Below, one piece after another: positions 15,921 through 24,594 of a stretch of DNA of 64,000 nucleotides (the first letter of the stretch is position 1; every line of letters begins with the position of its first letter). Position numbers and translations under genes: made by a program. Below the pieces are notes generated by a model. The model searched no databases. It was not told the DNA's origin and worked only from the letters and a program-made list of their open reading frames with translations. The stretch lies in NCBI GenBank assembly GCA_041586615.1, contig JBFGZS010000016.1:1-64000 (forward strand), written 5' to 3'. Source of the stretch: Motiliproteus sp041586615. GTDB taxonomy: Bacteria; Pseudomonadota; Gammaproteobacteria; Pseudomonadales; Balneatricaceae.

Positions 15921-17950
15921 TAGCCCTCCCCGGCCAACAGGGCAATAAGACCGCGCTCATCCAGAACGGTTAAGCCAAGTGCTTGCGCTTTGGTCAGTTT
16001 TGAGCCTGCTCCGGGGCCGGCGATCACCAGGTCCGTTTTTTTCGAGACGCTGCCGGAGACCTTGGCCCCCAGGGCTTCCAGTTGCGCTTTGGCGTCCTGG
16101 CGGCTCAGCTGCTCCAGCGTACCGGTCAGCACCACGGTCTTGCCTGCCAACGGTTGCGGGGGCGCAGCCGACAGATCGAGGTCATCCCAATGCACACCGC
16201 GCTCACGCAGCGCGGTGATCGTTTCGGCATTGTGCGGCTGGCGGAAAAAGGTCACCAGGTGCTGTGCAACAATCGGCCCCACATCCGGCACACTCATCAA
16301 CGTCTCTTCATCCGCCGCCATTAACGCGTCCAGGCGACCAAAATGGCGTGCCAGGCTCCGCGCGGTGGCCTCCCCGACTTCACGAATACCCAGCGAATAA
16401 ATAAAGCGCGCCAACGTGGTGGCTTTGCTGGCTTCGATGGCACTCAGTAGATTCTCGGCCGATTTATCGCCCATCCGCTCCAGTCCGGCAACCCGCGCAT
16501 GTTCAAGGCAATACAGATCGGCCAGCGCCTTAATTTGACCCTTATCCACCAGCAACTCGACCAACCGGTCGCCGAGGCCATCAATATCCTGGGCTTTACG
16601 CGACGCGTAGTGCTTAATCGCTTCTTTACGCTGCGCGCCGCAACTCAGCCCCCCGCTGCAACGGGAAACGGCTTCACCGTCCAGCCGCTCAACCAAGGAT
16701 CCGCAGACGGGACATGCCCGGGGTACCACAACTGGTGCCGTTTCGGCAGGTCGCCTGTCTTCGAGCACCCGAACCACCTGCGGTATCACATCACCCGCGC
16801 GGCGGATGATAACCCAGTCGCCGATTCGCAGCCCCAGCCGCGCCACTTCATCCATGTTATGCAGCGTCGCGTTACTGACCGTCACACCACCAACAAACAC
16901 CGGCTGTAAACGAGCAACCGGCGTCACAGCGCCCGTTCGACCCACCTGAAAATCAACCGCGGTCACCTGGGTCATCTCCTCTTGCGCCGGAAACTTATGC
17001 GCGATCGCCCAGCGCGGTGCCCGCGAGACAAATCCCAGACGCTGCTGAAGGGCAAAATTGTTGACCTTAAAGACGATACCATCAATATCATAGGGCAGTG
17101 CATCGCGTTTCTCGGCCAGGGCCTGGTAGCGGGTTAAACAGCCCTCAACACCGCTGACAACCGACATCTGCGCGTTAATCCGAAACCCCCACCGGTTCAG
17201 CTGTTGCAACATCCGATAGTGGTTATCCGGTATCGCCGCACCCTCAACCACACCGACACCGTAGACGCACAACTCCAAGGGCCGCTGGGCGGTGATACGC
17301 GGATCCAGCTGGCGCAAGCTGCCTGCCGCCGCGTTACGCGGATTGACAAAAAGCTTATCTCCCCGCGCACGGGCCGCATCGTTGAGGCGGTCAAAGCCCG
17401 CCCGCGGCATGTAGATTTCGCCCCGAACCTCCAGCAACGCCGGCCAGCCTTCACCACGAAGCTGCAGTGGAATACTGGGGATCGTTCGCACATTCAGCGT
17501 AATATCCTCGCCGGTTTCACCGTCGCCTCGGGTTGCTCCCCGGTCAAGCAAACCGTCTCGGTACAGCAAACTAATCGCAATGCCGTCCAGCTTCGGTTCA
17601 CAGACGTATTCAACCTGCTGGTCACCCGCCCAGCCAAGCCGCTCGCGAACCCGTCGGTCAAAATCGACCATCTGCGCTTCATTGAAGGCATTATCCAGCG
17701 ACAGCATCGGCATCGCGTGCCGAATCTGGGAAAATGCCGGCAACGGCGCGGCACCAACCCGCTGCGAGGGCGAATCATCCGAGACCAGCGCCGGATGTAG
17801 GGCTTCCAGCGCCACGAGTCGCTGAAAATCGCGGTCATATTCCGCATCGGGGACCGCCGGATCATCCCGTACATAATAACGGTAATTGTACTCGTTAAGA
17901 CGCTGGCGCAGCTGCGCCAGCTCCTCAGAAACAGGCAGGGTATCGGTCAT
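15920..17950 (-). CDS. ligA: NAD-dependent DNA ligase LigA
   Basis: 676 residues, full length for the family. The order is domain Ia, adenylation domain with the catalytic Lys120 in CEPKLDGIAISLLYRDG, OB fold, a four-cysteine zinc finger (CPVCGSLV then CSGGLSCGAQRK), helix-hairpin-helix repeats (ERMGDKSAENLL, VPDVGPIVAQ) and a C-terminal BRCT domain starting near PLAGKTVVLTGTLEQLSR. It seals nicks during replication and repair using NAD. It follows zipA by 47 bases and overlaps yheU by one base. The zipA-ligA order is common in gammaproteobacteria. Confidence 0.97.
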   Translation of the reverse strand: MTDTLPVSEELAQLRQRLNEYNYRYYVRDDPAVPDAEYDRDFQRLVALEALHPALVSDDSPSQRVGAAPLPAFSQIRHAMPMLSLDNAFNEAQMVDFDRRVRERLGWAGDQQVEYVCEPKLDGIAISLLYRDGLLDRGATRGDGETGEDITLNVRTIPSIPLQLRGEGWPALLEVRGEIYMPRAGFDRLNDAARARGDKLFVNPRNAAAGSLRQLDPRITAQRPLELCVYGVGVVEGAAIPDNHYRMLQQLNRWGFRINAQMSVVSGVEGCLTRYQALAEKRDALPYDIDGIVFKVNNFALQQRLGFVSRAPRWAIAHKFPAQEEMTQVTAVDFQVGRTGAVTPVARLQPVFVGGVTVSNATLHNMDEVARLGLRIGDWVIIRRAGDVIPQVVRVLEDRRPAETAPVVVPRACPVCGSLVERLDGEAVSRCSGGLSCGAQRKEAIKHYASRKAQDIDGLGDRLVELLVDKGQIKALADLYCLEHARVAGLERMGDKSAENLLSAIEASKATTLARFIYSLGIREVGEATARSLARHFGRLDALMAADEETLMSVPDVGPIVAQHLVTFFRQPHNAETITALRERGVHWDDLDLSAAPPQPLAGKTVVLTGTLEQLSRQDAKAQLEALGAKVSGSVSKKTDLVIAGPGAGSKLTKAQALGLTVLDERGLIALLAGEG

Positions 17951-17997
17951 GAATTTACTTTTCCGGGACGGCAGCCCGTCGGTCTGGAGATAAATCG

Positions 17998-19503
17998 TCA
18001 GGAGCGCTTGGACAAACGGCGGCGTTCGTAATCACGCAACCGTTGCCGGTAATGCTCAATGGTTTGTGACCGCAGCGAGCTACGGTGCTCGTCTTTTAAT
18101 TCTCCGCCAAGGTGGTCCGCCAGGCACTGCGCCGTGGCCAGCATGCAATCAAAGGCGACCATCCTCTCGCGAGGTTCGGCCAGATTGAGAAAAAAGGTCA
18201 CGGCAGGGGTCGAAAACGCCTCCGCTTGCTGAAGGTCAAACGTACCCGGTTTGATGGCATTGGCCATACTGAACTGCAGGGCTCCCTCGGCCGGACCATC
18301 TTCATAGCGATGAAACAGCGACATCGCGCCAAAATCCATCCCGCAAGCTTCCACCAAGCGAAACAATGCCGATCCGCCGAATGGCGCCTCTTTCGCCGTC
18401 ACGGTAATAATCAGGACATCGTCTTCGACGCTATTATCTTCATCCTGAGAATGACGCTTTTCTGGCGGGCTCTGCGGCGGTTTTTTGGCCTGATCTCGCA
18501 TTTTTTTGAGGATCGGTGCTTGTTTCGGTTCAGAAACAGGCTCCGGGACCATATCAAAGAAACCGGTCGGTAGTTCAGGGCGCTCGCCCCCAGGTGTACG
18601 CCCTACCGCCGGCGCCGCCGGTTGGGGCTCAGCGGTCAGCGATGCGTTCGTGGCCGCGAGATCAGGCTCTGATGCCGACGGGCGTGTGTCGGGTAGCGCC
18701 GTATATTCTCGCGCCTTGACTTGCTCGACCAGCAGAGAAACCGGCTGATTCAGGTCGAGATCATCCCCACTCGCGCCCACAACCTCCAGTACCGGGCCGC
18801 GGGATAGTTCCGGGGCCGCGCGTCCAGCACCGTCCCCACGATCAGAAGCCCGACGCACCCCCGCGTCGTCATCAACGGCCGCCTTGAGCCTGGCATCCTG
18901 CTGTTCGCGTTCCTGGGTTTGCCAGGTCTGGCTAAACTGATCCACCAACGGCGCATCATCGCGCAGGCCACTCAAGCCATCGTCGTCCTGCCAGTCATTA
19001 AATTCAAGCCCTGCGCCAAACGGCTCACGCTGTTCGCCCAGAATCTCGTCATGGGCCGTCGTCGCCTGCAAGGACGCAGATTGTGGCGATGAACGGCGTT
19101 CGGGCCGCGCCTCGAATGATCGGCTATCGTCACACGCGCCGCCTTCAGATTCCTGCGGCGATAGCCAGCGATCGGCGCCTTGCCCCACACCTTTGAGATC
19201 CTGATCCAACAGCAGGTCCAGATCGTCGTGATCGAGGGGCGGCGCGCTATCGCTCGCCCGCGGTTCAGCGCTGGCAGTCGGTTCAGTGGGCCAGATACCT
19301 CCCGCATCAGGCTGCTGCGCTTTCGCCCGTCGCGCGCCGCCATTGGGTAACTCGCCGCTACAATCTTCGACCTCGGGAACGATCAGCTGGGCGTCAATGT
19401 CCAGGCGCAGGCGCCCACGATTGCGCACCCGGCGCAAACCATCCAAGACGATGATAAACAGGATGACGGCTCCGGCCACAATCAGCCAGTCACGTAGAAT
19501 CAT
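17998..19503 (-). CDS. zipA: Cell division protein ZipA
   Basis: 501 residues. An N-terminal membrane anchor (about 5-22, WLIVAGAVILFIIVLDGLRR) is followed by a very long acidic, Pro- and Gln-rich linker (about 30-345) and the C-terminal FtsZ-binding ZipA domain (about 350-490) with ITVTAKEAPFGGSALFRLVE and MDFGAMSLFHRY. ZipA tethers the FtsZ ring to the inner membrane. E. coli ZipA has 328 residues; nearly all the excess here is linker. It lies upstream of ligA as usual, but the neighbour on the other side is ccmH rather than smc. Confidence 0.93.
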   Translation of the reverse strand: MILRDWLIVAGAVILFIIVLDGLRRVRNRGRLRLDIDAQLIVPEVEDCSGELPNGGARRAKAQQPDAGGIWPTEPTASAEPRASDSAPPLDHDDLDLLLDQDLKGVGQGADRWLSPQESEGGACDDSRSFEARPERRSSPQSASLQATTAHDEILGEQREPFGAGLEFNDWQDDDGLSGLRDDAPLVDQFSQTWQTQEREQQDARLKAAVDDDAGVRRASDRGDGAGRAAPELSRGPVLEVVGASGDDLDLNQPVSLLVEQVKAREYTALPDTRPSASEPDLAATNASLTAEPQPAAPAVGRTPGGERPELPTGFFDMVPEPVSEPKQAPILKKMRDQAKKPPQSPPEKRHSQDEDNSVEDDVLIITVTAKEAPFGGSALFRLVEACGMDFGAMSLFHRYEDGPAEGALQFSMANAIKPGTFDLQQAEAFSTPAVTFFLNLAEPRERMVAFDCMLATAQCLADHLGGELKDEHRSSLRSQTIEHYRQRLRDYERRRLSKRS

Positions 19504-19579
19504 ATACTGACCTTCACTTGCTTCACGCGTAGAGTTTCAACCATTGTATAACAGAAATTACGCTCGATCGTTAGCGCGT

Positions 19580-20062
19580 TTAGGACGACTGTTCATCGTC
19601 AGCGAGCATCTTCTTCAAGCGCGCTTCAGCGGCTTTGTCATCAGGTTTAGGCGTAGGCGTAACCGTACGGGATGATTTACGCCGGCGCACCAACAACAAG
19701 ACCACCACCGCGCCCACACCCAGCATCGCAAAAGGACCATACCAGAGTACATTAGTTGTCGAGCTGACCCGGGGACGGTACAGCACGAATTCACCGTAAC
19801 GCGCCACCATAAAGTCGATGATAGCGTCGTTCGATTGCCCCGCATCGACCATCCGATAGACTTCACGCCGCAGATCCAGGGCGATCGGTGATCCCGAATC
19901 TGCCAGGTTCTGGTTCTGGCACTTCGGACAGCGCAACTCTTGGGTCAACGACTGAAACCGGTCGCGACTCGCATCATCCTTAAATTCATAGGTATCAATG
20001 GCCGCACTCACGCTACCGGCAAAAACCAAGCACATCGTCGCCACAAAATTACGTAATTTCAT
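19580..20062 (-). CDS. ccmH: Cytochrome c maturation protein CcmH
   Basis: 160 residues: signal peptide (about 1-20), periplasmic domain with the thiol motif LRCPKCQNQ (Cys45, Cys48), a membrane helix (about 104-124) and a short basic cytoplasmic tail. CcmH keeps apocytochrome c haem-binding cysteines reduced and works with CcmG and CcmF in haem ligation. All key residues are present. It starts 11 bases after ccmD; ccmE, ccmF and ccmG, normally between ccmD and ccmH, are absent here. Confidence 0.93.
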   Translation of the reverse strand: MKLRNFVATMCLVFAGSVSAAIDTYEFKDDASRDRFQSLTQELRCPKCQNQNLADSGSPIALDLRREVYRMVDAGQSNDAIIDFMVARYGEFVLYRPRVSSTTNVLWYGPFAMLGVGAVVVLLLVRRRKSSRTVTPTPKPDDKAAEARLKKMLADDEQSS

Positions 20063-20073
20063 TCTTAAACCGC

Positions 20074-20268
20074 CTAAAGCTGTTGTTGCTGTTTCTGCTG
20101 ACGTTCACGCCGCAAAATCCGGCCCTGGACGGTGAAAAAATGCCGCCGTTTCAGGATGGGGCTGATCAGATTAAACAGGATAACCGTCAACGCAATGGCA
20201 TAGCAGGTCCAGACGTAAGGGCCGTGGCCCTCCATGGCGACCAGCTCTGCAAAAGAAGAAAAATACAT
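20074..20268 (-). CDS. ccmD: Haem exporter protein CcmD
   Basis: 64 residues from the ATG one base after the ccmC stop. It begins MYFSSFAELVAMEGHGPYVW, the usual CcmD opening, has one membrane helix (about 18-38) and a basic tail RRERQQKQQQQL. CcmD stabilises the CcmABC complex and helps release holo-CcmE. An in-frame upstream start exists but would overlap ccmC, so the shorter form is preferred. Confidence 0.88.
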   Translation of the reverse strand: MYFSSFAELVAMEGHGPYVWTCYAIALTVILFNLISPILKRRHFFTVQGRILRRERQQKQQQQL

Positions 20269-20269
20269 C

Positions 20270-21025
20270 TTAATTGGCCTCCACCAGTTCGCGCACCCAA
20301 CCGGCACGCTTTTCCCGGCGCAGCACTTCGGCCCGGGTCCGCATCATCAACGTTACGGCAAAAAAGCAATAAAAGCCCACAACCATAAGAATTAATGGCA
20401 GGTACATCTCCGGCGGCATGGTCGGCTTTTCGGTCACCTTGAATGTCGATGCCTGATGCAAGGTATTCCACCATTCAACCGAATACTTAATGATAGGGAT
20501 GTTGACCAGTCCCACCAAGGACAAGACGGCGGCCGCTTTTCCGGCGGTGACTTCGTCTTCGATAGCCGAATGCAGCGCGTAAACGCCGATAAACAGGAAC
20601 AATAGAATAAGCATGGACGTCAGACGCGCATCCCACACCCACCAGGCTCCCCAGGTTGGCTTACCCCAGATGGCCCCGGTCGCCAGCGCCAGAATTGCAA
20701 GCGAAATGCCGATGGGCGCGCAGCAGGTCGCTATCATATCTGCCACTTTCATCTTCCAGATCAGATTGATCGCACCGGCGACGGCCATCAGCATATAACA
20801 AGACTGGGCTAAAACAGCCGATGGGACATGGATGTAGATGATGCGAAAGCTATTGCCCTGCTGATAATCTGCCGGCGCAAACGCCAGCCCCCACACCGCA
20901 CCGGCGATCAGTAACACTCCCGCTGCCACTGAAAACCACGGCAACAGCCGCCCGGAAATATCGTAAAACCAGCGGGGAGACCCGAGCTGATAGAACCATT
21001 TGGGCATTTTCCAACTTTTTGCCAT
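20270..21025 (-). CDS. ccmC: Haem exporter protein CcmC
   Basis: 251 residues with six membrane helices and the haem-handling tryptophan-rich motif WGKPTWGAWWVWDARLTS in a periplasmic loop (about 120-137). Flanking histidines are in YIHVPSAVLAQ and in the NTLHQ loop. CcmC loads haem on CcmE. It sits between ccmB (11 bases upstream) and ccmD. Length and motifs are those of a working protein, although CcmE is not encoded nearby. Confidence 0.95.
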   Translation of the reverse strand: MAKSWKMPKWFYQLGSPRWFYDISGRLLPWFSVAAGVLLIAGAVWGLAFAPADYQQGNSFRIIYIHVPSAVLAQSCYMLMAVAGAINLIWKMKVADMIATCCAPIGISLAILALATGAIWGKPTWGAWWVWDARLTSMLILLFLFIGVYALHSAIEDEVTAGKAAAVLSLVGLVNIPIIKYSVEWWNTLHQASTFKVTEKPTMPPEMYLPLILMVVGFYCFFAVTLMMRTRAEVLRREKRAGWVRELVEAN

Positions 21026-21036
21026 TATCCTGCCTG

Positions 21037-21768
21037 CTAGTTACTTACACTGATACGAAGTGCCGCGGCGATAGCCAGCGGCGCCAAAACAAAACCCAGC
21101 GCCAGTATTGCGCCAAGTATCGCCAGGTAACCGCCAATCGGTAAACCGGCCACGGCGGCCTGTACGGCGCCGGTACCAAAAATCAGTACCGGAATATAAA
21201 GCGGCATCACCAACACCGTGATCAACACCCCGCCCTTGCGTAATCCCACGGTCAGCCCCGCGCCAATGGCGCCTATCAGGCTCAGCGTGGGCGTACCCAG
21301 CAACAGACTAAGAACCAGTGCCGTCATCCCCTCGCTGGGTAAAAACAGCATGACGCCAAGCAGCGGCGCCAACACCGTTAACGGAAAACCGCTAATCAAC
21401 CAATGACTGCACACCTTTGCCACCACCAACAGCGCCATCGGCTGTGGGCTGACTAACAACTGCTCAAGGGTGCCATCATCAAAATCACTGCGAAACAGGC
21501 TGTCCATGGAGAGCAATGTCGCCAACAACGCCGCAACCCAGACCACGCCTGCCGCCACTTCCGACAGGAATACCGGCTCGGGGCTGACGCCCAGCGGGAA
21601 CAAGGTGGCCACCATGATAAAGAACACCAGCGGATTGACCAGGTCGCTACGGCGACGATACGCCAGTAGCAGATCGCGTCGCAGCGCGATCAAAAACACC
21701 CGAGACAATGACAACTCAGCACTGCTTTCCTGGGGCTCGCCCCCCTGAACCACCGCTTCCTTAGTCAA
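21037..21768 (-). CDS. ccmB: Haem exporter protein CcmB
   Basis: About 243 residues from a TTG at 21768 that has AGGAGG five bases upstream; this TTG lies inside the last codons of ccmA (8-base overlap). Six membrane helices and the CcmB signature NPLVFFIMVATLFPLGVSPE are present, as is LLGTPTLSLIGAIGAGLTVGL. E. coli CcmB has 220 residues; the extra N-terminal 23 residues are polar. It forms the membrane part of the CcmAB ABC unit that drives release of haem-loaded CcmE. Confidence 0.93.
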   Translation of the reverse strand: MTKEAVVQGGEPQESSAELSLSRVFLIALRRDLLLAYRRRSDLVNPLVFFIMVATLFPLGVSPEPVFLSEVAAGVVWVAALLATLLSMDSLFRSDFDDGTLEQLLVSPQPMALLVVAKVCSHWLISGFPLTVLAPLLGVMLFLPSEGMTALVLSLLLGTPTLSLIGAIGAGLTVGLRKGGVLITVLVMPLYIPVLIFGTGAVQAAVAGLPIGGYLAILGAILALGFVLAPLAIAAALRISVSN

Positions 21769-22414
21769 ACTTACCTCCTGTGAGTTCCTTGGCGCCACCA
21801 AGAACAACTTTACGCAGGTTATCCCGGATACCCAGCTCATGATGCGTCGTAAGAATCACCGTGCCGCCCTTGGCGGCATGCGCGGCGATCAACGCTTCTT
21901 TTTCAGCGACCCCCCCTTTGTCGATAGCAGTAAAAGGCTCATCAAGAATCCACAGCGGGGCATCACTCAGGTAAAGCCGGGCCAGGCTCACGCGGCGCTT
22001 TTGACCCGCAGACAAGGCATGACAAGGCACGTCTTCATAACCGAGCAAGCCAACCCTGTGCAAGGCGTCGTCGATACCCTCATGGCGAGTCATTGGGTGG
22101 ATGGCGCTGTACCAACGTAAGTTTTCCTGAGGAGTGAGGGTCGCTTTGATCCCCGGTAGATGACCGAAATACAGTAGCGAGGACATGAAATCATCCCGGA
22201 CGTGGTCGACAGATTCGCCGCGCCAAAAGATCTCTCCTTCGAAGGCACGCGATAAGCTGCTAAGGATCCGCAATAACGTCGTTTTGCCGCTGCCATTCGG
22301 CCCTTCAACCTGCCATACCTCACCGGCATTGACGCTGAAATTAAGTCCTTCAAACAGGATGCGTTCATCCCGTTCACAATACAGATCCCTGACCTCGATT
22401 AACGGCGCTGACAA
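21761..22414 (-). CDS. ccmA: Haem exporter ATP-binding protein CcmA
   Basis: 217 residues starting at TTG, with AGGA about ten bases upstream; no in-frame ATG fits. It contains Walker A GPNGSGKTT, signature LSAGQKRRVSLARL, Walker B LWILDEPFTAID and switch TTHHE. The opening IEVRDLYCERDERILFEGL matches CcmA closely. ATP hydrolysis by CcmA with CcmB releases holo-CcmE from CcmC and CcmD. It is the first gene of the ccm operon; the promoter must lie in 22415-22558, shared with the divergent FliK-like gene. Confidence 0.93.
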   Translation of the reverse strand: MSAPLIEVRDLYCERDERILFEGLNFSVNAGEVWQVEGPNGSGKTTLLRILSSLSRAFEGEIFWRGESVDHVRDDFMSSLLYFGHLPGIKATLTPQENLRWYSAIHPMTRHEGIDDALHRVGLLGYEDVPCHALSAGQKRRVSLARLYLSDAPLWILDEPFTAIDKGGVAEKEALIAAHAAKGGTVILTTHHELGIRDNLRKVVLGGAKELTGGKFD

Positions 22415-22558
22415 ACCCTGATCATCCTTTACTGATTGGTGCAGTGGGTAAGCGACTTTCGCTACATATAAAATCAGCGCATTATATACGAAGAATCCTT
22501 ATCAAGGGCAGGGTCGAACGCAATCTTGTGTTCATACCCGGCGATGGAGACCTCCTGA

Positions 22559-24166
22559 TTGGTTGACCCTCTCAACAGCAGCCGCCTGACATCAGCCCGC
22601 AGCGAAATCACCCGCGGCGCTGACCGACTGCAGAACCTGCTTCGTATCGGCGAGTCACTGACAGCCAAAGTGCTGGACGTGACACCCTCCGAGCTGAGCC
22701 GCAGCCGTGCAGGGACGCCCCCCGCAACCCCTGCAGGCGCGCCGGGCAATCAGGCGTTTGTCGCCCGCATTCAGGTCCAGGGCCGCTTAATGGAGATCCT
22801 GACGACCAAACCCCTGATTCCGGGGAACGAGATTCAGATCACGCGGGAAAGCGGATCACGGCTAGCCCTGGACCTGATGCCGCTGCCGACAACCAACGCA
22901 CGCACGGCCTTAGCCGGTACCCAAACGAGCGCCGTCAGGCAGAGCCAACCCGCAAACGCGCCCCCAACAAGCGCCCACGCAGAAAACCCTCAGACGCAGA
23001 ACCTCGCCCGTAACGGCGCACAAATTCATGCCAGAGTCATTCAGGTCCGCAGCGAAAACAGCGCCCCGCTGACGCCAGCCACACGGGCATCCACACCGGC
23101 TACCGCGCCGACGATAAGCGCCAATGCAGGCCATGCCGAGAATGGACCGTTCCGGGTGACACTCGCCTTGCAGGGGCGCGAAATGGCCGGGCGCGAGATT
23201 CAGGTCATAAGTCCGCGCGCAATCCCCGAAGGCACCCGCTTAACGCTGCGACGCGATGCCGCAGGGCAACTCACCCTGAACCTACCCTCCCCGGCGAGCC
23301 AAGCGGTAACCCACGCGCTGAAGACCCACCTCCCTCAGCAGCAGCCAGCGGCGAAACTGTTTAACCAACTGGCTGATAATCTCAGCCGTGGACAGTTACC
23401 ACGCCGGGCGGCAACGTTACAGAACCTGGTCGAGCAATTGCTGGGAAAGGCGCTGAGCAACCCTCAGCAGACCCGTGCCGATCAAGTCCGGCAGCAACTA
23501 CAAACCGGCGGCACGTTGATGGAAAGCCAGCTAGCGCGTGGAAATAGCCAACATCTGCAGCAGGACCTGAAAGCACTGCTCACCCGGTTCGGCCAGGCCC
23601 TTGCCGAGTCGACAACCCGCACCACCCCATCACCCGCCTCGGCCAGCGCGCAGGCTTCGCCAGCGACGGGCCGTGAAATATCCAGCGCTGTCGCCGATCG
23701 CTTGCAGCACGCCGGCCAGCAGGCGATCAGCCGGGTGGTCGTCAACCAGTTATCGAGTTTACCCAGCGCCGAGTCGACGGATAGCGGCAGCCGCCAGCTA
23801 GCCGTCGATATACCCGTGGTATGGCAAGGGCGTCATGAAAATGTGCAGCTACAGATTAACCAGCAACCCGATCCAGCCGATGCTGGCAATGAGGCCCCTG
23901 CATCGCGCTGGCATGTGCGTCTTCGCTTCGATATGGAAGACCTCCCCCCCCTGGGTGCGGACGTCCTTCTTGAGGATCAGGCCGTCAGCGTTATCTGGTC
24001 TGGCGAAGCGCGTATCCGCGCCTTGGTCGGCCCGCAACTGCCGCGCTTGCACACCAACCTCGACGAGCAGGGGCTGGATGTGATCACGCTGGGGGTTCGC
24101 ATTCAGGCGCCGCCGGAACGCAAGACGATGTTATCCAGCGACAAACTGATCGATATCAGGACCTGA
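22559..24166 (+). CDS. FliK-like hook-length control domain protein
   Basis: 535 residues starting at TTG, the first sense codon after an in-frame TGA, with GGAG nine bases upstream. The N-terminal 350 residues are Ala/Pro/Gln/Thr-rich, as in FliK rulers. The C-terminal region (about 420-525) resembles the FliK C-terminal domain, with VRLRFDMEDLPPLGADVLL and GEARIRALVGPQLPRLHTNL. It is distinct from the canonical FliK gene at 45.5 kb. The FlhB-like gene follows by two bases, so the two are probably co-translated and may act together on export switching. Function is inferred from domain similarity only. Confidence 0.75.
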   Translation: MVDPLNSSRLTSARSEITRGADRLQNLLRIGESLTAKVLDVTPSELSRSRAGTPPATPAGAPGNQAFVARIQVQGRLMEILTTKPLIPGNEIQITRESGSRLALDLMPLPTTNARTALAGTQTSAVRQSQPANAPPTSAHAENPQTQNLARNGAQIHARVIQVRSENSAPLTPATRASTPATAPTISANAGHAENGPFRVTLALQGREMAGREIQVISPRAIPEGTRLTLRRDAAGQLTLNLPSPASQAVTHALKTHLPQQQPAAKLFNQLADNLSRGQLPRRAATLQNLVEQLLGKALSNPQQTRADQVRQQLQTGGTLMESQLARGNSQHLQQDLKALLTRFGQALAESTTRTTPSPASASAQASPATGREISSAVADRLQHAGQQAISRVVVNQLSSLPSAESTDSGSRQLAVDIPVVWQGRHENVQLQINQQPDPADAGNEAPASRWHVRLRFDMEDLPPLGADVLLEDQAVSVIWSGEARIRALVGPQLPRLHTNLDEQGLDVITLGVRIQAPPERKTMLSSDKLIDIRT

Positions 24167-24168
24167 CC

Positions 24169-24480
24169 ATGAGCAATGCCCCTCTTCCTACCGCCGTAGC
24201 CCTCACTTACGATCAGGACAGCGCCCCGTTTGTATCCGCAACAGGCCAGGGCTTGCTGGCAGAGGAGATTATACGTATCGCGAAGGATAACGGCGTCCTG
24301 ATCCATGAAGATCCGGTCCTGGTGGACACCCTGGCTAAGTTAGAGCTGGGACAGGAAATTCCCGAAGCACTGTACCGGGCCATCGCCGAGGTTATTGCCT
24401 TCGCTTACAGCCTGCGCCCAGAAAAGGACGCCGCGTTAACGGCCACCGAGGCTTTCGATCAAGGTCACAAGCCAAGATAA
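24169..24480 (+). CDS. FlhB C-terminal-domain homologue (FhlB-like)
   Basis: 103 residues corresponding to the cytoplasmic part of FlhB after its autocleavage site: AVALTYDQDSAPFVSATGQG, LAEEIIRIAKDNGVLIHEDPVLVDTLAKLELGQEIPE and LYRAIAEVIAFAYSL. It lacks the membrane domain and the NPTH cleavage motif. Such stand-alone proteins are known beside FliK-like genes in pseudomonads, and can partly replace the FlhB C-terminus in Salmonella. Starts two bases after the FliK-like gene. Likely a soluble export-switch component; untested. Confidence 0.82.
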   Translation: MSNAPLPTAVALTYDQDSAPFVSATGQGLLAEEIIRIAKDNGVLIHEDPVLVDTLAKLELGQEIPEALYRAIAEVIAFAYSLRPEKDAALTATEAFDQGHKPR

Positions 24481-24552
24481 CACCAGACGAACGCTAACCG
24501 ATACCAATGGAACTAAGCGGCGCAAAAAAAAAGCGCGCTATTCACCGAAGAA

Positions 24553-24594
24553 CATCAACAGCGGAACATCAACAGCAAAGCATCAACGGCGGAA
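24553..24594. repeat. Three tandem 14-base repeats across the DUF2802 stop codon
   Basis: CATCAACAGCGGAA, CATCAACAGCAAAG and CATCAACGGCGGAA are adjacent. The third copy contains the stop codon (24583-24585) and the last codons of the DUF2802 gene, so the array extends from its 3' end into the intergenic space between convergent genes. Confidence 0.9.
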
